Shown piece after piece: positions 1 to 5,003 of a stretch of DNA of 5,003 nucleotides. A program made the position numbers and the translations under genes. The stretch's first letter is position 1. The number at the start of each line of letters is the position of its first letter. The stretch lies in NCBI GenBank assembly GCA_050249455.1, contig JBFWQM010000323.1:1-5003 (forward strand). Direction: 5' to 3'. The notes below the pieces were generated by a model that saw only the letters and a list, made by a program, of their open reading frames with translations, was not told the origin of the DNA and searched no databases. The stretch is from JBFWQM01 sp050249455 (GTDB taxonomy: Bacteria > Pseudomonadota > Alphaproteobacteria > MPNO01 > VGEU01).

Positions 1-1
1 G

Positions 2-502
2 GCGGTGGAGCGCGGCAACAAGATCGTCTTCTTCGGCAACGGCGGCAGCGCGGCGGACGCGCAGCATTTGGCGGCCGAGCTGGTGGTGCGCTACCGCACC
101 GACCGCGCGGCGATCGCCGCGATCGCTCTGACCACCGACACCTCGATCCTCACCGCCGCCGCCAACGACCTCGGCTTCGACCAGGTGTTCGCGCGCCAGG
201 TGCGCGCGCTGTGCCGGCTGGGCGACGTGGTGATCGGGTTGTCGACCTCCGGCACCAGCCCCAACGTGCTGGCGGCGATGGCTGCGGCGCATGAGGTCGG
301 CGCCGTCGCCGCCGCGCTGTCGGGGCGCGACGGCGGCAGGCTGGTCGGCCTCGCCGACCCGCTGCTGATCGTGCCGTCCGACGTCACCGCGCGCATCCAG
401 GAGATGCACATCACGCTCGGCCACATGCTGTGCGGCGCGCTGGAGGACTCGCTCGCCGTGACCCAGGCGGCGGCCGCGGCGCCGGGCGAGACGGGGCGAT
501 GA
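2..502 (+). CDS. gmhA: Phosphoheptose isomerase GmhA, 5'-truncated by the window edge
   Basis: This cytoplasmic SIS-domain enzyme converts sedoheptulose 7-phosphate to D-glycero-D-manno-heptose 7-phosphate, the first step of ADP-heptose synthesis for LPS. Counting from the GTG codon at position 5, the phosphate-binding motif GNGGSAADAQH lies at residues 11-21, STSGTSPN at 80-87 and ARIQEMHITLGH at 129-140. His21, Glu25, Gln132 and His140 align with the metal and catalytic residues His61, Glu65, Gln172 and His180 of E. coli GmhA. The reading frame is open to the left edge, and E. coli alignment implies about 40 missing N-terminal residues, so the GTG at 5 is an internal valine and not the start. 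The last codons overlap the hldE start as ATGA, indicating translational coupling. One small oddity is Val28 in AELVVRY where the family usually has Gly. The Ala-rich C-terminal tail (about residues 154-165) is unremarkable. Other SIS proteins such as DiaA are related, but the motifs and the hldE neighbour favour GmhA. Confidence 0.93.
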   Translation, partial: AVERGNKIVFFGNGGSAADAQHLAAELVVRYRTDRAAIAAIALTTDTSILTAAANDLGFDQVFARQVRALCRLGDVVIGLSTSGTSPNVLAAMAAAHEVGAVAAALSGRDGGRLVGLADPLLIVPSDVTARIQEMHITLGHMLCGALEDSLAVTQAAAAAPGETGR

Positions 503-1959
503 CCGACCTGTCGGCGCTCGCCGCCGACGTGGCGCGGCTGGGCGCGGCGCGCGTCGTCGTGGTCGGCGACGTCATGCTCGACCGCTTCGTCTACGGCGAG
601 GTGACGCGCATCTCGCCCGAGGCGCCGATCCCGGTGTGCCGGGTGACCGACGAGACCGCGATGCTGGGCGGCGCCGGCAACGTCGTGCGCAACCTGGTCG
701 CGCTCGGCGCGCGGGCGGACTTCGTCGCGGTCGTCGGCGACGATGCGGCGGGGCGCGACGTCGCCGGGCACACCGCGGCGCTCGCCGGCGTGACGCCGCG
801 CCTTGTGACTGTGCCGGGCCGCGCCACGACAGTGAAGACGCGCTACGTCGCCGGCGGCCACCAGCTGCTGCGCGCCGACCGCGAGACCGACGCGCCGGTC
901 GGCGACGGCATCGCCGACTCTGTCGTCGCCGCGGCGGACGCCGCGCTCGCCGGCGCCGGCGTGCTGGTGCTGTCCGACTACGGCAAGGGCGTGCTGCGCG
1001 CCGACGTGACAGAACGCCTGATCGCCGCCGCGCATGCGCGGGGCGTGACGGTGATCGTCGATCCGAAGAGCGCCGACTACGCGGTCTACCGCGGCGCCGA
1101 CATCGTGACGCCCAACCGCCGCGAGCTGGCGGAGGCGAGCCGGATGCCGGTCGCGACGGACGCGGAGATCGTCGCCGCGGCGCGCCGGTTGATGGCCGAC
1201 CACGCGATCGCCGGCATCCTGGCGACGCGCAGCGCCGAGGGCATGACTCTGGTGACGCAAGGCACGGCGACCCACCTGCCGGCGCAGGCGCGCGAGGTCT
1301 ACGACGTCTCCGGCGCCGGCGACACGGTGGTCGCGACCCTGGCCGCCGCGCTCGCCGCCGGCATCGCGACGGTCGACGCCGCGCGGCTGGCCAATGCGGC
1401 GGCGGCGATCGTGGTCGGCAAGACCGGCACGGCGGTCGCCTACGCCGACGACCTGGTGGAGGCGCTGCACGCGACCGACCTGCTCAGCGGCGAGTCCAAG
1501 GTGCTGCCGCTCGCCCGCGCGCTCGACCGCATCGAGCTGTGGCGCCGCCGCGGCGAGACCATCGGCTTCACCAACGGCGTGTTCGATTTGGTCCACCCCG
1601 GCCACCTGTCGCTGCTGGCGCAGGCGCGCGCGGCGTGCGACCGGCTGGTCGTCGGGCTCAACTCCGACGCCTCGGTGAAGCGCCTGAAGGGGCCGCAACG
1701 CCCCGTGCAGTCGGAGGCGGCGCGCGCCGCCGTGCTCGGCTCGTTCGCCGCGGTCGACCTGGTGGTGATCTTCGGCGACGACACGCCGCTGGAGCTGATC
1801 CGCGCCATCCGCCCCGACGTGCTGGTCAAGGGCGCCGATTACACCGTGGACACGGTCGTCGGCGCCGACCTCGTCCAGGCCGCCGGCGGCAAGGTGGTCC
1901 TCGCCACCCTGGTCGAGGGCCAGTCGACCACCGCGACGATCCGCCGGATGGGGAAGTAA
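499..1959 (+). CDS. hldE: Bifunctional heptose 7-phosphate kinase / heptose 1-phosphate adenylyltransferase HldE
   Basis: This cytoplasmic two-domain enzyme phosphorylates D-glycero-D-manno-heptose 7-phosphate at C1 and, after removal of the 7-phosphate by GmhB, transfers AMP to give ADP-D-glycero-beta-D-manno-heptose. The product is 486 residues, close to the 477 of E. coli HldE. Residues about 1-325 form a PfkB/ribokinase-type kinase, with GDVMLDRF at 23-30, GGAGNV at 57-62 and the signature DVSGAGDT at 269-276, whose Asp275 is the expected catalytic base. Residues about 350-486 form a cytidylyltransferase-like nucleotidyltransferase, with TNGVFDLVHPGHL at 358-370 (HxGH at 366-369), RLKGPQRPV at 395-403 and a C-terminal STTATIR at 477-483. 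The ATG at 499 is chosen because it overlaps the gmhA stop (ATGA) and fits the family N-terminus. A start at 430 would add 23 Arg/Gly-rich residues inside gmhA. A GGGG run at 493-496 is close to the start and only a weak ribosome binding site. Both domains look intact. Confidence 0.97.
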   Translation: MTDLSALAADVARLGAARVVVVGDVMLDRFVYGEVTRISPEAPIPVCRVTDETAMLGGAGNVVRNLVALGARADFVAVVGDDAAGRDVAGHTAALAGVTPRLVTVPGRATTVKTRYVAGGHQLLRADRETDAPVGDGIADSVVAAADAALAGAGVLVLSDYGKGVLRADVTERLIAAAHARGVTVIVDPKSADYAVYRGADIVTPNRRELAEASRMPVATDAEIVAAARRLMADHAIAGILATRSAEGMTLVTQGTATHLPAQAREVYDVSGAGDTVVATLAAALAAGIATVDAARLANAAAAIVVGKTGTAVAYADDLVEALHATDLLSGESKVLPLARALDRIELWRRRGETIGFTNGVFDLVHPGHLSLLAQARAACDRLVVGLNSDASVKRLKGPQRPVQSEAARAAVLGSFAAVDLVVIFGDDTPLELIRAIRPDVLVKGADYTVDTVVGADLVQAAGGKVVLATLVEGQSTTATIRRMGK

Positions 1960-1962
1960 TTA

Positions 1963-1992
1963 CCGCCTCAGAACCGCGGGTCGGCGAGGCGG
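1963..1992 (-). terminator. Weak candidate intrinsic terminator at the hldE/mmcB convergence
   Basis: The arms 1963-1969 (CCGCCTC) and 1986-1992 (GAGGCGG) are perfectly complementary over 7 bp with a 16-base loop that contains a smaller possible ACC/GGT stem. Read on the minus strand, the stem is followed by TAATTACTT, a short T-rich run in otherwise very GC-rich DNA, so it could end the mmcB transcript. The mmcB stop codon lies partly in the distal arm. On the plus strand no T-tract follows, so it would not be a classical terminator for hldE. GC-rich inverted repeats are common by chance here, hence the low confidence. Confidence 0.3.
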
Positions 1993-2480
1993 GAGAGGCG
2001 GGCGCTGGCGGTGAGCGCGAAGCGCAGCAGCTGGCTGCGCCGCCGCGTCGGGTGCAGGGCGAAGGCGGCGGACGGGCGGATCACCACGGCGTCGTAGGCG
2101 TCGGCGACGATGACGCCGTGCTCGGCCGGCAGCAGGTGCTGCGGGAAGCCCTCCGGCACCGCGAAATAGAACGCGTTGCAGTAGGGCAGGTATTCCGGCC
2201 ACTTCAGGTCGGCGCGCAGGTCGGCGACGCTGGTCTTGACCTCGACGATCGTGAAGTCGGTGGCGGCGCTGAGGCCGATCACGTCGGCGCGCCGGCCGTT
2301 GGGCAGGCGGAACTCCACCAGGGTGCCGAAGCCCTGGTCCCCCAGCATGCGGCAGACGCCGCGCTGCAGCGCCTCGGCCAGCCGGCGCGCCGCCTCGTCC
2401 TCGGTGCGGGCGGGCGGCGGGGACGGGGGGCGGATCAGCGGCAGGCCGGGCGGCCGGTCGTCGGTCACGGCATCTCGCAC
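1968..2480 (-). CDS. mmcB: MmcB-like DNA repair protein (PD-(D/E)XK nuclease fold)
   Basis: The 170-residue product resembles the MmcB family (Pfam 'DNA repair protein MmcB-like'), named for mitomycin C sensitivity in Caulobacter and predicted to be a nuclease acting in DNA-damage repair; its substrate is not visible from sequence. The nuclease-like core shows Glu56 (VEFRLPNGRRADV), Asp66 and Glu80-Val-Lys82 (IVEVKTS), the spaced acidic residues and lysine of PD-(D/E)XK enzymes. It is followed by the family-typical KWPEY at 93-97, a GVIVADAYDAVVIRP stretch at 122-136 and a basic C-terminal helix region, RRRSQLLRFAL, at 146-156. Residues 9-25 are Pro-rich and probably disordered. The start is uncertain: GTG at 2480 and GTG at 2468 (four residues shorter) are both possible, an in-frame TGA at 2499-2501 rules out anything longer, and neither has a good Shine-Dalgarno site. 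The gene converges on hldE with 8 bases between stops and diverges from the TAXI gene. No LexA-type box was seen upstream. Confidence 0.85.
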   Translation of the reverse strand: MRDAVTDDRPPGLPLIRPPSPPPARTEDEAARRLAEALQRGVCRMLGDQGFGTLVEFRLPNGRRADVIGLSAATDFTIVEVKTSVADLRADLKWPEYLPYCNAFYFAVPEGFPQHLLPAEHGVIVADAYDAVVIRPSAAFALHPTRRRSQLLRFALTASARLSRLADPRF

Positions 2481-2509
2481 TTGGCAGGACCACGGGGTTC
2501 AGTCAGGAT
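2481..2509 (+). promoter_or_regulatory. Candidate sigma-70-like promoter for the TAXI-family gene
   Basis: TTGGCA at 2481-2486 matches the -35 consensus at 5 of 6 positions. It is followed after 17 bases by CAGGAT at 2504-2509, which matches the -10 consensus at only 3 of 6. A transcript starting near 2516 would have a leader of about 50 bases. The -10 hexamer overlaps that of the proposed minus-strand promoter, so the two could compete, but both calls are speculative. Confidence 0.27.
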
Positions 2510-2533
2510 CGCAAGACCGAGCGACAAAGACAA
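2505..2533 (-). promoter_or_regulatory. Weak candidate promoter for mmcB
   Basis: On the minus strand TTGTCT (2533-2528) and GATCCT (2510-2505) are separated by 17 bases and match the sigma-70 consensus at 4 of 6 and 3 of 6 positions. Initiation would fall near 2498, about 18 bases before the GTG at 2480. The match is poor and rests mainly on the position in a short divergent intergenic region. Confidence 0.18.
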
Positions 2534-2549
2534 CGGCCGCGATCGGCCG
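2534..2549 (+). repeat. GC-rich inverted repeat in the TAXI gene leader
   Basis: CGGCCG at 2534-2539 and again at 2544-2549 flank CGAT. Because CGGCCG is self-complementary, the two copies form an inverted repeat with 6-bp arms and a 4-base loop. It ends 5 bases before the GGGAG ribosome binding site, so as RNA it could form a hairpin affecting access to that site, and as DNA it could be an operator half-site pair. Such short GC repeats also arise by chance in this composition. Confidence 0.3.
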
Positions 2550-2554
2550 ATACA

Positions 2555-2559
2555 GGGAG
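2555..2559 (+). promoter_or_regulatory. Ribosome binding site for the TAXI-family gene
   Basis: GGGAG lies 6 bases before the ATG at 2566 and 9 bases before the second in-frame ATG at 2569. It selects this ATG pair over upstream start codons in the same open frame, which would run antisense through mmcB and place the signal peptide internally. Confidence 0.7.
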
Positions 2560-2565
2560 CCTTCG

Positions 2566-3540
2566 ATGATGCCGGGCCTTCGCCTCCTGGCGGCCGCGTC
2601 CGCCGCCGCCGTCGTTTCCGCCGCCGCAATCTCGGGCGCCGCCGCGCAGGTGGTCGCGATGGGCGCCAGCCCGCAGGGCAGCTGGACCTATTCCGCCGCC
2701 GCGGCGGTGGCGAAAGTGGCCGGCGACAACGGCATTCAGATGCGCGTGCAGCCGTTCGGCGGCACCACCACCTACGTGCCGCTGATCAACGCCGGCGAGC
2801 TCGACTTCGGCCTGTCGGGGCACCTGGAGGTGATGCAGGCGACGCGCGGCATCGACGACTTCGAGGGCAAGCCCAACCCGGCGCTGCGCGTGGTCTCGGT
2901 GCTGACGCCGATCCACGTCGCGGTGTTCGTGCGCGCCGATTCGGGGATCCGCACCGTCAAGGACCTCAAGGGCAAGCGCGTGCCCGGCGACTACGGCGCG
3001 CAGAAGATCATCCAGGTGCTGCTCAACGGCGTGCTCGCCAACGGCGGCCTGACGCCGGCCGACGTCACCTGGGTGCCGGTGCCCAACGTCAACCGCGGCG
3101 CCGACGATTTCGCCGCCGGGCGCGCCGACGCGTTCTACTTCGCGCTCGGCTCCGGCAAGGTGCAGGAGACCAACGCCAAGTCGCCGATTCGCGTCCTGCC
3201 GCTCGACACGTCGCCGGCGGCGATGGCGGCATTGCGCGAGAAGGTGCCGGTCGCCTACTCGGCGCGGCTGGAGCCGTCGCCGGCGCGCGTCGGCGTCGCG
3301 GCCCCGACCGACATCATGGCCTACGACTACCTGTCGATCACGCATGCGAAGGCGAGCGACGAGGCGGTCTACAAGCTGACCAAGGCGATGCACGGCAACC
3401 GCGAAGGGCTGATGCAGGCGTTCCCGCCGCTGGCGGGCTTCGCGCCCGACAAGATGGCGCGCGACCTCGGCGGCCTCGTCTACCATCCGGCCGCGGTGAA
3501 GTTCTACACCGAGCAGGGGCTGTGGCCGCCGAAGAGCTGA
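2566..3540 (+). CDS. TAXI-family TRAP transporter solute-binding protein
   Basis: This is a predicted periplasmic receptor of the TAXI type, which binds a small solute and delivers it to a TRAP membrane permease. The 324-residue product is the usual length for the family. Residues 1-27 are a Sec signal peptide: a short n-region with Arg6, an Ala/Val-rich core, and an Ala-X-Ala cleavage site before Gln28. The mature protein has the typical early motif ASPQGSWTYSAAAAVAKVA (34-52), then QPFGGTTTYVPLINAGELDFGLS (62-84), VKDLKGKRVPGDYGA (131-145) and a FAAGRADAFYF segment (182-192) in the pattern of periplasmic binding proteins. The ligand cannot be read from the sequence; glutamate and other organic acids are known for relatives. 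No DctM/DctQ or fused 4TM-12TM permease gene is present on either side, so the membrane partner must be elsewhere, unless this is an orphan receptor. The gene converges on the DMT transporter with 4 bases between stops. Family call is firm; substrate unknown. Confidence 0.92.
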   Translation: MMPGLRLLAAASAAAVVSAAAISGAAAQVVAMGASPQGSWTYSAAAAVAKVAGDNGIQMRVQPFGGTTTYVPLINAGELDFGLSGHLEVMQATRGIDDFEGKPNPALRVVSVLTPIHVAVFVRADSGIRTVKDLKGKRVPGDYGAQKIIQVLLNGVLANGGLTPADVTWVPVPNVNRGADDFAAGRADAFYFALGSGKVQETNAKSPIRVLPLDTSPAAMAALREKVPVAYSARLEPSPARVGVAAPTDIMAYDYLSITHAKASDEAVYKLTKAMHGNREGLMQAFPPLAGFAPDKMARDLGGLVYHPAAVKFYTEQGLWPPKS

Positions 3541-3549
3541 GCGCTCAGC
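3536..3549. repeat. Perfect 14-bp palindrome spanning two convergent stop codons
   Basis: GCTGAGCGCTCAGC is identical to its reverse complement. It contains the TGA of the TAXI gene (3538-3540), the 4-base spacer GCGC, and the TGA of the opposing DMT gene (TCA at 3545-3547 on the plus strand). As RNA, either strand could form a 5-bp stem with a GCGC loop. No T-tract follows on either side, so it is not a convincing intrinsic terminator. Confidence 0.6.
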
Positions 3550-4465
3550 GCCGCCCGGCGAGGATGGCGAGGTAGAGGCCGACGCCGATCACGGCGATGC
3601 CGACCAGGTGGTAGGCCATCAACGCCTCGCCCAGGAAGCCGATCGCCAGCGCGACGATGTAGACCGGCAGCAGGTTGGTGTAGAGCCCCGCCCGTCCGGG
3701 GCCGAGCGCCGAGACCGCGCGGTTCCAGTACATCGTGCTGACGGCGGAGCCGAACACGGCGAGAAACAGGGTCGTGGTGATCGTCTTGACGTCGAGCGTC
3801 ATCGGCCACCCGGACAGCGATTCGACGACGTAGAGCGGGAACGTCATCGCCGCGCCGGTGGCGAGCATCGCGAGGACGGCGCCGAGCGGGCCCAGGCCGC
3901 GCGGCACCTTGCGGATCCAGTTGGCGTAGAGCGCCCAGCTGACGACGGCGCCGAGCACCCAGAGGTCGCCCGCGTTGAAGCGGAACGCGGTCAGGGTCTC
4001 GATATCGGCGCGCGCGATCAGGATCGCGACGCCGGCGAAGGAGATCGCGACGCCCGCCCACTGGCGCAGGCTGACCCGGTCGCGGAACAGGATCACCGCG
4101 AACACCATGATCGCCGTCGGCTCGATCGCGTTGATCAGCCCGGCGTTGACCGCGGTGGTCTGGTGCAGCCCGGTGAACATCGCCACCGTGCCGCCGCCGA
4201 ACATGAAGAAGCCGAGCAGGCTGAACGTGATCCAGTGCCGGCGCAGGATCGGCCAGTCGGCGCGCAGCTCGCCCCACGCGAACGGCAGCAGCACCAGGAA
4301 TCCCAGGAAGCAGCGCCAGAAGGTCAGTCCCAGCGGCGGCGTCACGCCGTGCACCCAGCGCCCCATCACCATGCCGGCGGCCCACAGCAGCATCGCGAAT
4401 GCCGCCGCGGCGTGCGGCGACCGCCACCAGGGGCTCGCGGCGGCGGCCGCGCCGGTCGGGCTCAT
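3545..4465 (-). CDS. EamA-domain DMT-superfamily transporter, complete copy
   Basis: This 306-residue inner-membrane protein belongs to the drug/metabolite transporter superfamily, which exports or takes up metabolites such as amino acids; the substrate cannot be told. Ten hydrophobic segments are visible at roughly residues 18-36, 45-64, 79-99, 104-126, 133-151, 166-183, 190-215, 228-248, 253-277 and 283-302, forming two EamA repeats (about 18-151 and 166-303). Typical features include INAIEPTAIM at 111-120 near the end of repeat 1, and LGPGRAGLYTNLLPVY (254-269) with FLGEAL (277-282) in repeat 2. The ATG at 4465 is supported by GAGGA about 9 bases upstream and by placing the first membrane segment near the N-terminus. 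That ribosome binding site sits in the 13-base gap after, and the last codon of, the preceding gene, so the two are almost certainly co-transcribed. About 60% of residues match that neighbour over the shared region. The C-terminus ends in a short basic AGRR. Confidence 0.92.
   Translation of the reverse strand: MSPTGAAAAASPWWRSPHAAAAFAMLLWAAGMVMGRWVHGVTPPLGLTFWRCFLGFLVLLPFAWGELRADWPILRRHWITFSLLGFFMFGGGTVAMFTGLHQTTAVNAGLINAIEPTAIMVFAVILFRDRVSLRQWAGVAISFAGVAILIARADIETLTAFRFNAGDLWVLGAVVSWALYANWIRKVPRGLGPLGAVLAMLATGAAMTFPLYVVESLSGWPMTLDVKTITTTLFLAVFGSAVSTMYWNRAVSALGPGRAGLYTNLLPVYIVALAIGFLGEALMAYHLVGIAVIGVGLYLAILAGRR
3894..3913. repeat. Direct repeat copy 1 within the DMT paralogs (pairs with 4828-4847)
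   Basis: These 20 bases are identical to 4828-4847, 934 bases away, which is exactly the offset between the two DMT stop codons. They encode part of the shared RKVPRGL loop between membrane segments 6 and 7. A second identical 15-base match, 3563-3577 with 4497-4511, has the same offset near the gene ends. These are remnants of the gene duplication or conserved protein sequence rather than a mobile repeat. Confidence 0.8.
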
Positions 4466-4478
4466 GCGCTCCGTTCCT

Positions 4479-5003
4479 CTACTTGCGGCGGTCGAAGATG
4501 GCGAGGTAGAGCCCGGCGCCGATCACCGCGATGCCGATGACGTGGAACGTCATCAGCGATTCGCCGAGGAACAGGATGGCGAGCGCGACCGTGTAGGGCG
4601 GGATCAGGTTGATGTAGAGCCCGGCGCTGCCCGGCCCCAGCCCGGCGACGGCATAGTTCCACAGCCAGATGCCCAGGGTGGACGACAGGACGCCGAGCAG
4701 GCCGATCGCGATCAGCGTGTTGAGGTCGAAGGTCATCGGCCGCACGGTGACGCTCTCCCACACGTAGAGCGGCAGGCCCAGGATGCAGCCGGCCGCCAGC
4801 ATCGCGATCACCAGGCCGTAGGGGCTGAGGCCGCGCGGCACCTTGCGCAGCCAGTTGGCATACATCGCCCAGCTGAACATCGCGCCGATCACCCACAGGT
4901 CGCCGACGTTGAAGCCGAAGTTCAGCAGCACGTCGATGTCGGCGCGGATCGCCAGCACGACGACGCCGGCGAACGAGATCGCGATGCCGATCCACTGGCG
5001 CAA
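4479..5003 (-). CDS. EamA-domain DMT-superfamily transporter, N-terminal part beyond the window
   Basis: The visible 174 residues are the C-terminal part of a second inner-membrane drug/metabolite transporter. They align without gaps to residues 133-306 of the downstream copy, starting at the equivalent of LRQW, so about 132 residues and the true start lie beyond base 5003. The TTG at the edge is an internal Leu and not a start. The segment holds the last membrane helix of the first EamA repeat and all of the second, including GDLWVIGAMFSWAMYANW (35-52), LGPGSAGLYINLIPPY (122-137) and FLGESL (145-150). My hand count gives 105 identical residues of 174. Conservation is highest in the loop around RKVPRGL and in the last two helices, and lowest around residues 71-120. 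The TAG stop is 13 bases before the next gene's ATG, implying one operon. The substrate is unknown. Confidence 0.9.
   Translation of the reverse strand: MRQWIGIAISFAGVVVLAIRADIDVLLNFGFNVGDLWVIGAMFSWAMYANWLRKVPRGLSPYGLVIAMLAAGCILGLPLYVWESVTVRPMTFDLNTLIAIGLLGVLSSTLGIWLWNYAVAGLGPGSAGLYINLIPPYTVALAILFLGESLMTFHVIGIAVIGAGLYLAIFDRRK
4828..4847. repeat. Direct repeat copy 2 within the DMT paralogs (pairs with 3894-3913)
   Basis: This is identical over 20 bases to 3894-3913 and encodes the same RKVPRGL-region loop in the upstream DMT copy. It marks the paralogous relationship and does not look like an independent element. Confidence 0.8.

Noticed and set aside
91..1698. A 535-codon minus-strand open frame opposite gmhA and hldE
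   Set aside because: The translation is an Arg/Ala/Val/His-rich out-of-frame shadow with no motif, and gmhA and hldE account fully for this DNA.
1960..2493. A minus-strand open frame one frame away from mmcB
   Set aside because: It yields Arg/Pro/Ala-rich sequence, while the frame at 1968-2480 carries the conserved nuclease-like residues.
2236..2565. A 110-codon N-terminal extension of the TAXI protein
   Set aside because: It would lie antisense inside mmcB and bury a good signal peptide, whereas the ATG at 2566 has a GGGAG site 6 bases upstream.
2503..3486. A 327-codon minus-strand open frame opposite the TAXI gene
   Set aside because: Low-complexity Arg/His/Val-rich translation with no start signal. 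The opposite strand encodes a signal-peptide-bearing family protein of normal length.
636..3575. A 979-codon plus-strand open frame running through hldE, mmcB and the TAXI gene
   Set aside because: Its product is dominated by Arg, Gly, Ala and Asp with no recognisable domain, and it overlaps three genes with clear family motifs. Long stop-free frames are expected in DNA this GC-rich.
3608..4540. A 310-codon plus-strand open frame opposite the DMT genes
   Set aside because: The predicted product is highly charged and Arg/Asp/Gln-rich without motifs, and it crosses the junction of two real transporter genes on the other strand.
3545..5003. The possibility that the two DMT reading frames are one gene split by a frameshift
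   Set aside because: Each contains the equivalent C-terminal EamA repeat, and the downstream copy has its own start, ribosome binding site and full set of ten helices, so they are separate paralogs.
1..5003. A search for a mobile element, CRISPR array, toxin-antitoxin pair or defence island
   Set aside because: I saw no transposase, integrase, terminal repeats, spaced repeats, tRNA or composition shift. All genes fit ordinary core or transport families.

Overview
The window is a very GC-rich stretch of bacterial chromosome with tightly packed genes. It looks alphaproteobacterial: the composition fits, and one gene encodes an MmcB-type DNA repair protein, a family known essentially from Alphaproteobacteria. 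The species cannot be named from the sequence alone. Every part is explained by recognisable families, and I did not find a convincing undescribed system.

Layout, left to right. (1) Bases 2-1959, plus strand: the 3' end of gmhA (sedoheptulose 7-phosphate isomerase) overlaps by 4 bases (ATGA) a complete hldE (bifunctional heptose 7-phosphate kinase / heptose 1-phosphate adenylyltransferase). Together they carry out the isomerase, kinase and adenylyltransferase steps toward ADP-heptose for the LPS inner core. The GmhB phosphatase and HldD epimerase that complete the route are not in this window. (2) Bases 1968-2480, minus strand: an mmcB-like gene encoding a PD-(D/E)XK nuclease-fold protein, convergent with hldE and ending 8 bases from it. 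(3) Bases 2481-2565: an 85-base divergent intergenic region with weak overlapping promoter-like hexamers and a GC-rich inverted repeat. (4) Bases 2566-3540, plus strand: a periplasmic solute-binding protein of the TAXI branch of TRAP transporters, with a clear signal peptide but no TRAP membrane gene alongside. (5) Bases 3545-5003, minus strand: two tandem, paralogous EamA/DMT-family membrane transporters 13 bases apart. The downstream copy is complete and the upstream copy is cut by the window edge; they are about 60% identical over the 174 residues that can be compared.

The three functional themes (envelope heptose synthesis, DNA repair, small-molecule transport) look like neighbouring independent transcription units rather than one pathway. 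The most notable points are the DMT pair, the orphan TAXI receptor, and the compact convergent junctions, one of which places both stop codons inside a perfect 14-bp palindrome. There is no gene-free stretch over 300 bases, and I saw no tRNA, rRNA, CRISPR array, insertion sequence or phage element.
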